Source: Solidesulfovibrio fructosivorans JJ] (GTDB taxonomy: Bacteria; Desulfobacterota; Desulfovibrionia; Desulfovibrionales; Desulfovibrionaceae). From it: a stretch of 64,000 bases of DNA. The translations under genes and the position numbers were made by a program. Numbering within the stretch: position 1 is the first letter of the stretch; every line of letters begins with the position of its first letter. The notes under the pieces were generated by a model that saw nothing but the letters and a program-made list of their open reading frames with translations, had not been told where the DNA came from and did no database searches. Of the stretch, positions 28,068 to 38,527 are shown piece by piece. The stretch spans positions 62,001 through 126,000 of the forward strand of contig NZ_AECZ01000002.1 of NCBI RefSeq assembly GCF_000179555.1, read 5' to 3'.

Positions 28068-30074
28068 TCACGCCCGTCGCACCTCGACGGTGTTGTCGTT
28101 GAGCGTCGTGGCCTCGCCGATGTCCGAGAGGCGCTCGTGGTGCAGGGTGTTGACCAGATTGCCGTTGGCGGACTGGCTGGCCCGGAATATGCCGGCCGCG
28201 GCGACCGCGCCTTTGGCGACCAGGGGCGTGACGCGGGCGACGAAGGGCACCTCCCCGAGATCGTTATGCGCCGTGACGGCATCGCCGTCGGCAATGCCGC
28301 GCGCGGCCGCATCCCCGGGGTGCATGGCCAGGGTCATCGGCCCGCGACGCGTCACCAGTCCCTCGCGTTCCAGAAAAACGGAGTTGAGCGTCTCGACGCT
28401 CGGCGCGGCGATGAGCCGCAGGGGATAGGGACCGCCGTGGTTCTCCCGATACCCCGGCAGGGGCGCGGCCAGGGCGCTATTGACGATTTCCATCTTGCCG
28501 GACGGCGTTTTCCAGGCGGTGTGATCGGCATACGGGACTGATACCAGCCCGCCGCGTCGCAACGTCTCCCGTTGCCCGTCGGAAAGCCCCTGCAACGCGG
28601 GCATCGGATGGCGCAGCAGTTCTTCGAGAAGCGCTTCCTCGCCGCGATCGAAATGGCTGTCCGTATAGCCCATGGCCTGGGCGAGCAGGCGGAAGATGTC
28701 CCAGTTGCTTTTGCAGGCGCCCGGGGCGGGGATCGCCTTGTAGGCCGTGCCGAAGGTGCAGTAGCCGTAGGAGCTGTAACAATCGGTGTGTTCGACCGAG
28801 AACGTGGCGGGGAGGATGATGTCGGCATAACGCGCCGTGTCGGTCATGAACCGCTCGTGCACGACGGTGAAGAGTTCCGGGTTGCGCAGCCCGCGCCGGA
28901 TGCCTTGCTGGTCGCAGACCGAACCGACCGGATTGCTGGCATACACATGCAGGCAACGGATCGGCGTTTGCGTTTGCCCGGGACGAAGCGCCGAGGCCAG
29001 CTTGTTGATGTTGACCCTGCGCGCGGTGTTTTTTCGCAAATCCGGGCGCGTGATGCGCCTTGCGTCCACATAGGGGCCGCCGCCGGGATCGCAGCCGCAC
29101 AGCCCGCCTCCCCGGCGCTTCCAGGCTCCGGTGAACGCGGACAGGATGGTGATCAGGCGCACGGTCATGCCGCCGTTTCCGTGGCGCGAGTTGCCGCTGC
29201 CCAAAATGATGGCCGGCGCGGACGCGGCGGCATACTCCCTTGCCAGGGCGACGATGACGCGCGCGGGAACCCCTGTCACGCCCTGCGCCCATAACGGCGT
29301 GCTCGCGGCGAGGGAGGCCTTGAATTCCTCGAAGCCGAGGCTTTCCTTTTCCAGAAAATCGAAATCGGCCAGGTTCTCCGCGACCAGGACATGCATCATG
29401 GCCAGGGCCAGGGCCCCGTCCGTGCCCGGGGTGATCAGCACCACCTGGTCGCAGTGGGGAGCCATATCCTGCGCGTAGCTTTCGATAAGGACGACGCGCT
29501 TGCCGCGTTTTCGCGCCCTGAGCAGGTTCGCCATGCCTTGCAGCCGCGTGGCCTTCATGTTGGCGCCCCAGACGAGGAAGAAATCGCTGTCGTCGAGTTC
29601 CCTGGGGTCGAGGCAGCCGGTCTTGCCCACCACCGCCGCGTATCCGGCGCCCTTGGCCGAGGCGCACAGGGTCTTGACCAGGGAGCACGCTCCCATCCTG
29701 TTGAACAGGGCGTCGCCGCAGTTGCGCTGGATTAGGCTCATGACCCCCGAGTAGTAAAACGGCAAGATGGAGTCCGGCCCCGATTCGCGAAGCGCGCGTC
29801 GCCATTGCGCCGCGATGGCCGCAATGGCCTCGTCCCAGGAAATCGGCGCGAAACGGCCCGACCCTTTGGCGTCGACACGCGTAAGCGGCGTGAGAATCCG
29901 GTCCGGCGCATGGATGGATTTTTCGTAGCGCCGCATCTTGGCGCAGATCTTGCCGTGGGGCGCGGGGGCGTCGTGGTCGCCCTGCACGCCCACGATGCGT
30001 TCGCCGTCGGTTTTGACCAGCAGGCCGCAGGTGGTGGGACAGTCGTAGGGACAAATGGCTTTCTGGAATGGCAT
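28068..30074 (-). CDS. Molybdopterin-dependent oxidoreductase, catalytic subunit (DMSO reductase family)
   Basis: 668 residues. A [4Fe-4S] motif at the N-terminus (Cys8, Cys12, Cys16, Cys44) leads into the molybdopterin domains, and a C-terminal molydop-binding domain is at about 550-668. Cys137 in TLCASAKGAG lies where family members place the Mo ligand, but the assignment is by position only. No Tat signal, so it is cytoplasmic. No electron-transfer or membrane subunit is nearby, so the substrate is open (formate, polysulfide and other choices exist in the family). The ATG has no good ribosome site. Confidence 0.8.
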   Translation of the reverse strand: MPFQKAICPYDCPTTCGLLVKTDGERIVGVQGDHDAPAPHGKICAKMRRYEKSIHAPDRILTPLTRVDAKGSGRFAPISWDEAIAAIAAQWRRALRESGPDSILPFYYSGVMSLIQRNCGDALFNRMGACSLVKTLCASAKGAGYAAVVGKTGCLDPRELDDSDFFLVWGANMKATRLQGMANLLRARKRGKRVVLIESYAQDMAPHCDQVVLITPGTDGALALAMMHVLVAENLADFDFLEKESLGFEEFKASLAASTPLWAQGVTGVPARVIVALAREYAAASAPAIILGSGNSRHGNGGMTVRLITILSAFTGAWKRRGGGLCGCDPGGGPYVDARRITRPDLRKNTARRVNINKLASALRPGQTQTPIRCLHVYASNPVGSVCDQQGIRRGLRNPELFTVVHERFMTDTARYADIILPATFSVEHTDCYSSYGYCTFGTAYKAIPAPGACKSNWDIFRLLAQAMGYTDSHFDRGEEALLEELLRHPMPALQGLSDGQRETLRRGGLVSVPYADHTAWKTPSGKMEIVNSALAAPLPGYRENHGGPYPLRLIAAPSVETLNSVFLEREGLVTRRGPMTLAMHPGDAAARGIADGDAVTAHNDLGEVPFVARVTPLVAKGAVAAAGIFRASQSANGNLVNTLHHERLSDIGEATTLNDNTVEVRRA

Positions 30075-30171
30075 GCCGCGCTCGGAGAAGATGGTGATGC
30101 ACAGGGCGTATCGTCGTCGATCCGCCTTCCCGCCTTGGAGAAACTATCGAAAGTTTTGGGGAGGGGAGAGC

Positions 30172-30213
30172 GCGAGAGGGGAACCCTTTTTTCAAAAAGG
30201 GTTCCCCTCTCGC
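30172..30213 (-). terminator. Solo hairpin A repeat at the end of the PP-loop gene
   Basis: A perfect stem of about 19 bp (GCGAGAGGGGAACCC with GGGTTCCCCTCTCGC) with the A-family flank AAAGTTTTGGGGAGGGGAGA on one side. It lies 9 nt beyond the stop of the minus-strand PP-loop gene; no B half is present. Confidence 0.75.
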
Positions 30214-30221
30214 ATCCTCTT

Positions 30222-31283
30222 CTATCTCCCCCCCACACCGTGCTGGGTGAAACGGGCGCGTTTGCCTTCCTTGGCCGCTTCCCAGGTGGGTTCGCTCCAG
30301 GCAAGGGGCGTGGCGCGCGACGGCGTCACCTTGACCGGCGAGTCGTCGACGCCGGCCACGTCGACCTGCACGTCTCCGGGGATGGCCATGGCCTTGGGAT
30401 TGAAGGAGGCGAAAAAGGCGGCGGCGTCGGCGACGGTTGCCGCGTCCCAGACCGCGCCGGGAAGTTTCCGCGCCACGCCGAGGGGGCCGGGCAGGGTGCG
30501 CACCTTGAAGACGAGGTCGTCCGGGTCGAGGATGGCTTCCAGGCGCGCGTTGTCCGCCTGGTTGCGGCCGATGACCAGCCAGCGGTTTCCCGTCCAGTAT
30601 TGCCGGCCGATGTTGGCCAGGGCGAAATCCGCCGCCGTGGGCGCGGGCTTGTGGATGAAAAGCGGGAAGAAGCGCTTGGCCGAGGGCTCCTCGGTCAGCA
30701 GGCAGCCGCCGGCCGGGGTGGGAATCTCGGTCAGGCCGAAGGTCTTGGCCAGGACCATCTGATCCTTGCGGCCGCGTCCGGAGATGGCGTGGAGCCGCGT
30801 ACGGTCCACGAGCCCGGACGTTTCGGCCTCGGTTTCGGGCAGGCGCTTTGCGCAAAGCGGCCGCAGGAGCAGTCCCCGCGTGGCCGAGTCGCGGCTGATG
30901 ATGTTGAGCGCGTCCAGGCGCTGGGACATGGGCCGCTGGCCGAGGACCTCGCCGGAGATGACAAACGACGCGCCGTAGGTCGGCAGCAGCTCCTTGGCCA
31001 GGCGCAGCATGAGGATCTTGCAGTCCACGCAGGGGTTGAGAAATTTCCCCAGGCCGTGGGCCGGGCTGGCGGCCAGCATGGAGACGTAGGCGTCGGACAC
31101 GTCCACCGGGACGATGTCGAGTCCGTAAATGTTTTTCCAATGGTCGATCTTGTCGGGTTTGCCGAAAAAGGGGCTGACAAAGTGCAGGCACAACACGTCG
31201 AGCCCTTGGGCCATGACGGTTTTGACGGCCAATATGCTGTCGAGGCCGCCGGAGAAAAGGGCCAGGGCGTGGTAGGATTTCAT
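30222..31283 (-). CDS. PP-loop ATP pyrophosphatase, MnmA/tRNA-thiolation-like
   Basis: 353 residues. The PP-loop SGGLDS (11-16) binds ATP, and NPCVDC (Cys85, Cys88) resembles the catalytic-Cys region of tRNA 2-thiouridylases (MnmA has NPCxxCN). This suggests adenylation of a tRNA base followed by sulfur transfer. The C-terminal about 150 residues (from LANIGRQYW) differ from MnmA and look like the extra domain seen in a separate family found in sulfate reducers and some other anaerobes. Whether it is the main MnmA of the cell cannot be told. It lies alone between the oxidoreductase and the divergent recA. Confidence 0.7.
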   Translation of the reverse strand: MKSYHALALFSGGLDSILAVKTVMAQGLDVLCLHFVSPFFGKPDKIDHWKNIYGLDIVPVDVSDAYVSMLAASPAHGLGKFLNPCVDCKILMLRLAKELLPTYGASFVISGEVLGQRPMSQRLDALNIISRDSATRGLLLRPLCAKRLPETEAETSGLVDRTRLHAISGRGRKDQMVLAKTFGLTEIPTPAGGCLLTEEPSAKRFFPLFIHKPAPTAADFALANIGRQYWTGNRWLVIGRNQADNARLEAILDPDDLVFKVRTLPGPLGVARKLPGAVWDAATVADAAAFFASFNPKAMAIPGDVQVDVAGVDDSPVKVTPSRATPLAWSEPTWEAAKEGKRARFTQHGVGGR

Positions 31284-31342
31284 GCGGCGTAGCTAAGGGT
31301 TCGCCGGCCGCCTGGCAAGGGGCGCGGCCGGCGTCGCCGAAG

Positions 31343-31371
31343 TTGCCGGTCGGCAGGGATTTTGCTATTAA
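31343..31371 (+). promoter_or_regulatory. sigma70-type promoter of recA
   Basis: TTGCCG and TATTAA are separated by exactly 17 bp, about 40 bp before the recA ATG (start expected near 31378). No clear LexA-type dyad was found in the 128-bp gap to the divergent PP-loop gene. Confidence 0.55.
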
Positions 31372-31411
31372 AACACCCTTTGCGCCCCACACTTTTTGCA
31401 GGAGTCGGCAA

Positions 31412-32482
31412 ATGGCCCGCAAACCAGCCCAGTCCCCGGAAGATTTCCGTAACGAAGCCCTGGCCACCGCGCTCACCACCATCGAGCGCAAGCACGGCCA
31501 AGGCGCTGTCATGCGCCTGGACGACGCGGCCCATGTGAAGATTCCGTCCATCCCCACCGGCTCTATCGGTCTCGATCTGGCCCTTGGCATCGGCGGCATC
31601 CCCAAAGGCCGCATCACCGAGATTTACGGCCCGGAATCCTCGGGCAAAACCACGCTCGCCCTGCACATCATCGCCGAATCGCAAAAACTCGGCGGCACGG
31701 CGGCCTTCATCGACGCGGAACACGCCCTGGACGTCAACTACGCCCGGCGGCTCGGCGTCAATACCCCGGAACTGCTCATCTCCCAGCCCGACTACGGCGA
31801 GCAGGCCCTCGACATCGCCGACCTGCTCGTGCGATCGGGAGCCGTGGACGTGGTGGTCATCGACTCTGTCGCGGCGCTCATTCCCCAGGCCGAACTCGAG
31901 GGCGAGATGGGCGAGACCCAGGTCGGCGGCCAGGCGCGGCTCATGTCCCACGCCATGCGCAAGCTGACCGGCACCATCCACAAGTCGCAGACCTCGGTCA
32001 TCTTCATCAACCAGATCCGCATGAAGATCGGCATGACCGGCTACGGCAGCCCGGAAACCACCACCGGCGGCAACGCGCTCAAATTTTACGCCAGCGTGCG
32101 CCTGGACATCCGCCGTATCCAGACGCTCAAGGACAAGGAAGAGACCTACGGCAGCCGCTGCCGGGTCAAGGTGGTGAAGAACAAGGTCGCGCCGCCGTTT
32201 CGCGAGGCCCAGTTCGACATCCTTTACGGCACGGGCGTTTCCCGCGAGGGCGAGCTCATCGACATGGGCGTGGACGCCGGCATCGTGGACAAGTCCGGGG
32301 CCTGGTTCTCCTTCGGTTCCGAACGTCTGGGCCAGGGCCGCGACAACGTGCGGGCCTTTCTCCAGGAACATACCGACATTCGCGGACAGATCGAAGGCAA
32401 GCTGCTCGAGCACCTGGGCTTCGCCGAGGGTACGCCGCCGCCCATCTCCCCCGAGGCCATCGAGGAAGAAGACGGCATGTAA
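31412..32482 (+). CDS. recA: Recombinase RecA
   Basis: 356 residues, ATG after AGGAG. Walker [10 protein letters not shown] at 73-81, Walker [11 protein letters not shown], loop-1 and loop-2 DNA-binding segments ([31 protein letters not shown]) and an acidic C-terminal tail (EEEDGM). Catalyses homologous strand exchange and stimulates LexA self-cleavage. An in-frame N-terminal extension exists but would read through the promoter. alaS follows, the common bacterial recA-alaS order without recX between. Confidence 0.97.
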   Translation: MARKPAQSPEDFRNEALATALTTIERKHGQGAVMRLDDAAHVKIPSIPTGSIGLDLALGIGGIPKGRITEIYGPESSGKTTLALHIIAESQKLGGTAAFIDAEHALDVNYARRLGVNTPELLISQPDYGEQALDIADLLVRSGAVDVVVIDSVAALIPQAELEGEMGETQVGGQARLMSHAMRKLTGTIHKSQTSVIFINQIRMKIGMTGYGSPETTTGGNALKFYASVRLDIRRIQTLKDKEETYGSRCRVKVVKNKVAPPFREAQFDILYGTGVSREGELIDMGVDAGIVDKSGAWFSFGSERLGQGRDNVRAFLQEHTDIRGQIEGKLLEHLGFAEGTPPPISPEAIEEEDGM

Positions 32483-32529
32483 TGGAAAAGCCGGGGTGTC
32501 CTGCCCCGGCCCCGCCCCCTGCCTGGGGT

Positions 32530-32586
32530 CAAAAGGGATTCGACGATGTGCGCCAACGCGTTGGCGTGCCCGTCGAATCCCTTTTG
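32530..32586. repeat. Long unique-arm palindrome 2 (recA-alaS gap)
   Basis: Arms CAAAAGGGATTCGACG (32530-32545) and CGTCGAATCCCTTTTG (32571-32586) are a perfect 16-bp inverted repeat; inside is a second perfect palindrome CGCCAACGCGTTGGCG. It is flanked by X-type hairpins on both sides (a partial one at about 32489-32528). It probably ends recA transcription. Confidence 0.75.
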
Positions 32587-32640
32587 GCCCCGCGAAGGGC
32601 GAATGCGCATTGAAACCATAACCCTGACCTTCTTATGAAA

Positions 32641-32711
32641 GGGGGGCCGGGGGGGAGACTCCCCCCGGTGGGGAGGTCCCGGAGGGCGACGCCGCTTCGG
32701 GCTCCCCCTCC
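32641..32711 (-). repeat. GC-rich multi-hairpin repeat X, copy 4 (inverted)
   Basis: GGGGGGCCGGGGGGGAGACTCCCCCC and the trailing CGGTGGGGAGG correspond to the inverse X order. It lies just before the alaS ribosome site, so it is part of the alaS leader if transcription comes from recA. Confidence 0.55.
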
Positions 32712-32728
32712 AGCGGAGGCATACGACA

Positions 32729-35371
32729 ATGATGACGGCTCATGAAATCCGCGCCAAGTTCCTGGACTTCTTCGCTGCCCAGGGTCACCAGAAAGTGGCC
32801 TCCTCCCCGCTGATCCCGCGCGAGGACCCTTCGCTGCTTTTCACCAACGCCGGCATGGTCCAGTTCAAGAAGGTCTTTCTCGGCCAGGACAAGCCCGGCT
32901 ACAAGCGCGCCACCACCTCGCAGAAGTGCCTGCGCGTGGGCGGCAAGCACAACGATCTGGAAAACGTCGGCCGCACCGCCCGCCACCACACGTTTTTCGA
33001 GATGCTCGGCAATTTTTCCTTTGGCGACTACTTCAAGGAAGACGCCATCCGCTTCGCCTGGACCTTTCTGACCGAGGTCATCGGCCTGGACAAAAGCCGG
33101 CTCTACGCCACGGTCTACCAGGACGACGACGAGGCCTTCGGCCTGTGGCAGAAGGTGGCCGGGCTCAGCCCGGACCGCATCTACCGGCTGGGCGAGAAGG
33201 ACAACTTCTGGTCCATGGGCGACACCGGCCCCTGCGGCCCCTGCTCGGAGATCATGTACGACCGGGGCGAGGAGGTTTCCTGCGGCCCCGATTGCGGCAT
33301 CGGCACCTGCGACTGCGACCGGTATCTGGAAATCTGGAACCTCGTGTTCATGCAGTACGACCAGCTGGAGTCCGGCGAGCGCGTGGCCCTGCCGCGTCCG
33401 AGCATCGACACCGGCATGGGGCTCGAGCGCATCGCCGCCGTGGTCCAGGGCGTGCACTCCAATTTCGACATCGACCTGTTCCAGACCATCATCGCCACGG
33501 CGGCCTCCATTGCCGGCGTGACCTACGGCGCGACCGACGAGCAGGACACGGCCCTTCGCGTCATCGCCGACCACAGCCGGGCCGTGGCCTTTCTGGTGGC
33601 CGACGGGGTCATGCCCTCCAACGAGGGCCGGGGCTATGTGCTAAGGCGGCTCATTCGCCGGGCCCTGCGTTTCGGCAAGCTCATCGGCCTGTCCGATCCT
33701 TTCCTGTTCAAGACCGCCGGCACGGTGGTCGAGGTCATGGGCGACGCCTACCCCGAGCTTGTGGCCACGCGCGACTTCATGGAGCGCATGGTGCGCGAGG
33801 AGGAGGAGCGTTTCGGCGTGACCCTGGACAAGGGGCTGGCCATCCTGGCCGAGGAGCTCGACCGCATGGAGGCGGCCGGCGAAAAGACCATCACCGGACA
33901 GTTCGCCTTCAAACTCTACGACACCTACGGATTCCCGCTGGACATCGTCAACGACGTGGCCGGCAAGCGCGGCATCACCACCGACGAGGACGGCTACAAG
34001 GCCTGCATGGCCGAGCAGAAGGCCCGGGCGAAAAAGGCCTGGAAGGGCAGCGGCGAGACCGATCCGGCGGTGCTGTTCCTGGAGCTGCTCGAATCCGGCA
34101 TGAAGTCCCGGTTCGTGGGCTATGAGACGCTTACGGCCCAAAGCCGCGTCAACGCGCTCATTTCCGCCGAGGGTCAGGCCGTGGAACGGCTCACCGCCGG
34201 CGAGACCGGCTACGCCGTGTGCGCCGTGACCCCGTTTTACGGCGAATCCGGCGGCCAGGCCGGCGACGTGGGCGCCATCACCACGCTGACCGGCAACGCC
34301 ACGGTGACCGGCACCATCAAGGCCGGCCCGGAGCTGACCGCGCACCACATAACGATTGCCGCGGGCGAAATCCTGCTCGACCAGGAGGCCGATCTGGCCG
34401 TGGATACGGCCGTTCGCGCCGCGACCGCCCGCAACCACACCTGCACGCACCTGCTCCACAAGGCGCTTAAAAACGTGCTCGGCAGCCACGTCAACCAGGC
34501 CGGGTCGCTGGTGACCCCGGACCGGCTGCGCTTCGACTTCACCCACATCGCGGCCATGACCCCGGACGAGCTTTCCCGGGTGGAGGACGAGGTCAACGCG
34601 GCCATCCTCCTCGACGCGCCGGTGACGACCGAGGTCCTGCCCCTCGAGGCGGCCCGGGCCAAGGGCGCGACCGCGCTTTTCGGCGAGAAGTACGGCGATA
34701 CGGTGCGCGTGGTCGAGGTGCCGGGCGTGTCCATGGAATTTTGCGGCGGCACGCACCTTTCCGCCACCGGCCAGGCCGGCAGCTTCCTGATTCTCGCCGA
34801 ATCGGGCGTTGCCGCCGGCACGCGGCGCATCGAGGCGGCCACGGGGCTCAACACCATCAAGCACGTGCGCGAGATGCGCGGCGAGCTGGACGAAAGCCTG
34901 CACGCGGCCAAGGCCAAGGCCGGGGAGCTGCCCGGGCGTATCAAGAAGCTTCAGGACGACATCAGGGCTCTGACCAAGGAAAAGGAACAGCTCGCCGCCA
35001 AGCTGGCCTCGGGCCAGGGGCGCGACCTGCTCTCCGGCCTCGAGGAGATCGGCGGGGTGAAAGTGCTTTGCGCCAAGGTCGACGCGCCGAACATCAAGGC
35101 GCTTCGCGAGGCCATGGACGATCTGCGCAGCAAGGTTCCGTCCGGGGTCGTGGCCATCGCGGCCGAGCAGGACGGCGGCAAGGTGAGCCTCATCGTGGCC
35201 GTGAGCAAGGATTTGCACGGCCGTTTCACCGCGCCGGCGCTCATTAAAGAAGCGGCGGCGGCGGTCGGCGGCTCGGGCGGCGGCCGTCCGGACATGGCGC
35301 AGGCCGGCGGCACCAATCCGGCCGGCATCGAAGAAGCCTTCGCCAAGGTGCGGGCGGTGGTCGCCGGGTAA
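32729..35371 (+). CDS. alaS: Alanyl-tRNA synthetase
   Basis: 880 residues, normal length. Class II core at the N-terminus ([36 protein letters not shown]), tRNA-recognition region, editing domain with zinc-type ligands [11 protein letters not shown] and [11 protein letters not shown], and a C-terminal coiled-coil plus Gly-rich C-Ala domain ([16 protein letters not shown]). Charges tRNA-Ala and hydrolyses mischarged Ser/Gly-tRNA-Ala. Two adjacent ATG codons occur; the first is at better distance from GGAGG. Confidence 0.97.
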   Translation: MMTAHEIRAKFLDFFAAQGHQKVASSPLIPREDPSLLFTNAGMVQFKKVFLGQDKPGYKRATTSQKCLRVGGKHNDLENVGRTARHHTFFEMLGNFSFGDYFKEDAIRFAWTFLTEVIGLDKSRLYATVYQDDDEAFGLWQKVAGLSPDRIYRLGEKDNFWSMGDTGPCGPCSEIMYDRGEEVSCGPDCGIGTCDCDRYLEIWNLVFMQYDQLESGERVALPRPSIDTGMGLERIAAVVQGVHSNFDIDLFQTIIATAASIAGVTYGATDEQDTALRVIADHSRAVAFLVADGVMPSNEGRGYVLRRLIRRALRFGKLIGLSDPFLFKTAGTVVEVMGDAYPELVATRDFMERMVREEEERFGVTLDKGLAILAEELDRMEAAGEKTITGQFAFKLYDTYGFPLDIVNDVAGKRGITTDEDGYKACMAEQKARAKKAWKGSGETDPAVLFLELLESGMKSRFVGYETLTAQSRVNALISAEGQAVERLTAGETGYAVCAVTPFYGESGGQAGDVGAITTLTGNATVTGTIKAGPELTAHHITIAAGEILLDQEADLAVDTAVRAATARNHTCTHLLHKALKNVLGSHVNQAGSLVTPDRLRFDFTHIAAMTPDELSRVEDEVNAAILLDAPVTTEVLPLEAARAKGATALFGEKYGDTVRVVEVPGVSMEFCGGTHLSATGQAGSFLILAESGVAAGTRRIEAATGLNTIKHVREMRGELDESLHAAKAKAGELPGRIKKLQDDIRALTKEKEQLAAKLASGQGRDLLSGLEEIGGVKVLCAKVDAPNIKALREAMDDLRSKVPSGVVAIAAEQDGGKVSLIVAVSKDLHGRFTAPALIKEAAAAVGGSGGGRPDMAQAGGTNPAGIEEAFAKVRAVVAG

Positions 35372-35387
35372 TAGCGGCCGAGGAGAC

Positions 35388-35453
35388 TCGGGGCGCCGCC
35401 CCGGACCCCGCCGGGGGGCTGCCGCCCCCGGGCCCCCCGATGCCGGGGAATGG
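35388..35453 (+). repeat. GC-rich multi-hairpin repeat X, copy 5
   Basis: GGGGCGCCGCCCC, GACCCCGCC, GGGGGGCTGCCGCCCCC, then GGCCCCCCGATGCCGGGG, in the X order. It lies 17 nt after alaS and before a conventional terminator. Confidence 0.7.
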
Positions 35454-35470
35454 GCCATGACAACTGTTGA

Positions 35471-35499
35471 GGGCGGTTCCGCAAGGAGCCGCCCTTTTT
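35471..35499 (+). terminator. Rho-independent terminator of alaS
   Basis: Stem GGGCGGTTCC/GGAGCCGCCC (one G-T pair), loop GCAA, then TTTTT. It lies about 100 nt after the alaS stop and about 20 nt before the convergent chemoreceptor stop. Confidence 0.88.
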
Positions 35500-35520
35500 A
35501 TCGGCGAAAAACGTCCTGGC

Positions 35521-37398
35521 TCAGGCGATGGCTTTGGCCGCGCCCGCCTCCCGGCCTTCCCGCTCGAGTTCGGACATGAGGGTTTCGAGGTCCTGGGTCT
35601 GCCGGGTCAGCTCGCCGACAGCCCGGGCCGCATCGGCCATGGAGCGCGAGGTGGCCTCGGAGATAGAATTGACCGCGTCGATGGAGCGGTTGATCTCCTC
35701 GCTGGTCGCGGATTGCTGCTCCGCCGCCGTGGCGATGGAGCGGACCTGATCCGAGGCGTCCTCCACCAGGTGCACGATTTCCGCCAGCGCCTCGCCGGCC
35801 GTGGTCGCCAGCCCGCTTGCCTCCTCGACGGCCTGGCCGGACTGGACGACGTTTTCCACGTTGCGGTTGGTGCCCTGCTGGATGCCCGAGATGGCCTCCC
35901 CGACCTCCTTGGTGGCGGTCATGGTTTTTTCGGCCAACTTCCTGACCTCGTCGGCGACCACGGCGAAGCCGCGTCCGGCCTCGCCGGCCCGGGCCGCTTC
36001 GATGGCGGCGTTTAAGGCCAGCAGGTTTGTCTGGTCGGCGATGTCGGAAATGACGTTCATGATGCGGCCGATGTCCTGGGCCTGATCGCCAAGCCGGCCC
36101 ATGTCTTCCTTGAGGGCTTCGGACTGGCTCCGCACCCGGCCGATGCTTTCCACCATCTTGTTGACGACGTCCGCGCCGCTGCTTGCTTTCTTGCGCGCCG
36201 CGTCGGTCGTTTCGGCGGCGTTGGAGGCGTTCTTGGCCACCTCGAGCACCGTGGCGTTCATCTCTTCCATGGCCGCGGCGGTCTCGGCCATGCGTTGGGA
36301 CTGGTCCTGGGCGCCGTGGTTGGAGTCGTCGATGTGGCTCGAAAGTTCCGACGAGGCCCGGGACACGATGCCGACGACGCCTTCGAGCCGGCCCGCCGCC
36401 TGGCAGAGCCCTTCGGCCCTGGCCCGGTGCGCTTGCCCCATGGCCTCCTCGGCGGCCTGGCGCGCCTGGTGGGCGGCCTGGGCCTTCTCCTCGCTGTCCC
36501 TGGTCTTGGCTTCGATGGCCGCGATGTTGGCCCGAAGCGTCTCGACCATGGTGTTGAGAGCGCGCTCCATGTGGGCGGCTTCGTCATTGCCGGCGGCGCT
36601 CAGATGGATGTCCAGGTCGCCGGCGGCGCAACGCATCGCCGCTTCGGTCGCCTGCCGGATGGGTTTGGTGATGGAGGCGATGATCACGAGGCACAAGCCG
36701 ATCAGCACGAGAAGGCCCAGGCCGATGCCGGTGAAGATGCCCGTCAGCACGGAGCGGATGTGCTTTTCGTTCTCGGTCCGGATGGCCGCTTTGGCCCGCT
36801 CCACGTTGTCGATGTAGATGCCGGTGCCAATCCACATGTCCGTGCCGGGGATCATGGCGGCATAGGCCAGCTTCGGCTGGTCGCCCTGGCCCGGCTTGGG
36901 AAAGATGTATTGGACGAATCCGCCGCCGGCTTTGGCCTGTCGCAGCAGTTCGCGCACGTAGTACACGCCGTTCGCGTCCTTGGCCCCGCCGAGGTCCGTG
37001 CCCTGCTTGGCCTTGGCCGGAGGCAGCGCGACATTGACCGTCCCCTGGTAGACGAAGAAATAGCCCGATTGGTCCTTTTCGAAGCGGACCTGGTCCACCA
37101 TGGCGCGGATGGTTTCGATGCGTTTGGCCGGATCCGTTTCGTTCCTGATGGCCTGGCCGAGGGCCTCGGCCAGGGTGTTGGAGGCCACGGCCAGCTTCTC
37201 GCGTTGCCCCTGCATCAGGATATCCTGGGTCGTCTCGATGGTATGGGTCGACTGTGTGCCCATGCCTATATAGAAAGTCAGTACGACCGCGCCGATAAAA
37301 AGCGCAAAAAGGACAAGCAGTAAAATAAAACGCCATGTGATGGATATCTTGCGGAGAACGGAGGTCCCCCCGCCGGATGCAACCGTATGCGCGCTCAT
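35521..37398 (-). CDS. Methyl-accepting chemotaxis protein with periplasmic Cache domain
   Basis: 625 residues, ATG after AAGGGAG. Membrane helix 1 (about 20-42), a periplasmic single-Cache domain (about 48-205, with [11 protein letters not shown] and [10 protein letters not shown]), membrane helix 2 (about 213-235), HAMP, a coiled-coil region and the signalling domain with the conserved tip [20 protein letters not shown]. No terminal pentapeptide for CheR/CheB docking. The Cache type binds small organic ligands; the ligand is unknown. Single gene. Confidence 0.92.
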   Translation of the reverse strand: MSAHTVASGGGTSVLRKISITWRFILLLVLFALFIGAVVLTFYIGMGTQSTHTIETTQDILMQGQREKLAVASNTLAEALGQAIRNETDPAKRIETIRAMVDQVRFEKDQSGYFFVYQGTVNVALPPAKAKQGTDLGGAKDANGVYYVRELLRQAKAGGGFVQYIFPKPGQGDQPKLAYAAMIPGTDMWIGTGIYIDNVERAKAAIRTENEKHIRSVLTGIFTGIGLGLLVLIGLCLVIIASITKPIRQATEAAMRCAAGDLDIHLSAAGNDEAAHMERALNTMVETLRANIAAIEAKTRDSEEKAQAAHQARQAAEEAMGQAHRARAEGLCQAAGRLEGVVGIVSRASSELSSHIDDSNHGAQDQSQRMAETAAAMEEMNATVLEVAKNASNAAETTDAARKKASSGADVVNKMVESIGRVRSQSEALKEDMGRLGDQAQDIGRIMNVISDIADQTNLLALNAAIEAARAGEAGRGFAVVADEVRKLAEKTMTATKEVGEAISGIQQGTNRNVENVVQSGQAVEEASGLATTAGEALAEIVHLVEDASDQVRSIATAAEQQSATSEEINRSIDAVNSISEATSRSMADAARAVGELTRQTQDLETLMSELEREGREAGAAKAIA

Positions 37399-37570
37399 GG
37401 CATCTCCCTTTGTCTTGTTGGCAAGACTATCGACAACTCTTTGCAAAACAATAGACTATAGCGAAGGGCAATGCAACGCGCAGGGCGATTTCCATACGCG
37501 GTCCATTCGGGCGGGCAGAGGGGCGGGGTGTTTCGCGGCGGGCGGGAACAGAGCGGGCGTCGCGGAAAAG

Positions 37571-38527
37571 CTATTGCACTGTTTCGTAGAAGTCGCAAAG
37601 CGCGCGAACGAGAAATTCCTCGTTCCAGACGTCTTCCATGAAGGCGCGCGATGTCGCGCCGATGTCCCGCCGCCTGTTCGGGGCGAGAATCAGTTCGCGC
37701 AGGGCGTTTTCCAATTCCGTCGCGTCATGGGCCAGGACCCAGGGCGGGGCGTCGCAGTGGAAAAAGTCCCTGATCGTGGCGATGTTCCAGTCGTCGAGCC
37801 CGGCGATGACCGGAGTGCCCTGGGAAAGCGCCTCCAGGGACGATATGCCGAAATAGCCCTGCATGTGATCGAAGACGATGTCGCAGGCCTGTTTCCGGGC
37901 CAGGCAGTCGGCGTGGCTGGCGTTCTCGATGATGTCCCAGGTGATCTCGGGAAGCTCGGCCTTGAGCCTTTGGCACACGGCCAGCAGCGTGTCCGTGTTT
38001 TTGAGACCCCTGCGGGTGGGGGAATGCCCGAGGCGCACCGTGCCGTCCGGCCGGCGCGGGTGCGGCATGTAGGCCGGGTCTCGTTCGGGCACGAGGTTCG
38101 GCTGCCAGCGCGCCCCGGGGAGTTTCGGCAGCAGGTCGGGCGTGGAGACGAGCAGGTTTTTGCGCCCGAGCTCCCGGTATTTCTTTTGGAAAAAGGCCGG
38201 GTCGGACCGGAACGCGTGGTGGCCGTGGTGGTGGTGGACGATCTTCTTGCCGGCCAGAAACGGCGCGGCGGTGATGTCGCCAAGCGGCATGTGCTCGTCG
38301 GCCAGCATGTGGAAGTGGAACACGTCGGCCGTTTCGAGCGCGTCCGCCAGTTCGTCGCGCCCGGCCGCGTCGAGCCAGGGCACGTGCAGGTCCTTGGGGT
38401 AGAGGTTGTTGTAGCGCAGCTGGGTCGTGACCAGCCGGCAGGTATGGTCGGTGAGCCGGTTGATGGCGCTTCGAAAAAGCGATGCCGTGCCGGCGGGATC
38501 GTTTTCCGCAATCATGACGATACGCAT
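37571..38527 (-). CDS. GT4-like glycosyltransferase
   Basis: 318 residues. Two-Rossmann GT-B arrangement with an N-terminal part starting MRIVMIAENDPAG, a DVFHFHMLAD strand-turn and a C-terminal nucleotide-sugar-binding region (FGISSLEALSQGTPVIAG, the usual E-x7-E-like zone). It probably transfers a sugar from a nucleotide-sugar donor to a cell-surface acceptor. Its start lies inside the 3' end of the flavoprotein gene (16-nt overlap), so both are probably translated from one message, although no metabolic reason is obvious. Confidence 0.75.
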   Translation of the reverse strand: MRIVMIAENDPAGTASLFRSAINRLTDHTCRLVTTQLRYNNLYPKDLHVPWLDAAGRDELADALETADVFHFHMLADEHMPLGDITAAPFLAGKKIVHHHHGHHAFRSDPAFFQKKYRELGRKNLLVSTPDLLPKLPGARWQPNLVPERDPAYMPHPRRPDGTVRLGHSPTRRGLKNTDTLLAVCQRLKAELPEITWDIIENASHADCLARKQACDIVFDHMQGYFGISSLEALSQGTPVIAGLDDWNIATIRDFFHCDAPPWVLAHDATELENALRELILAPNRRRDIGATSRAFMEDVWNEEFLVRALCDFYETVQ

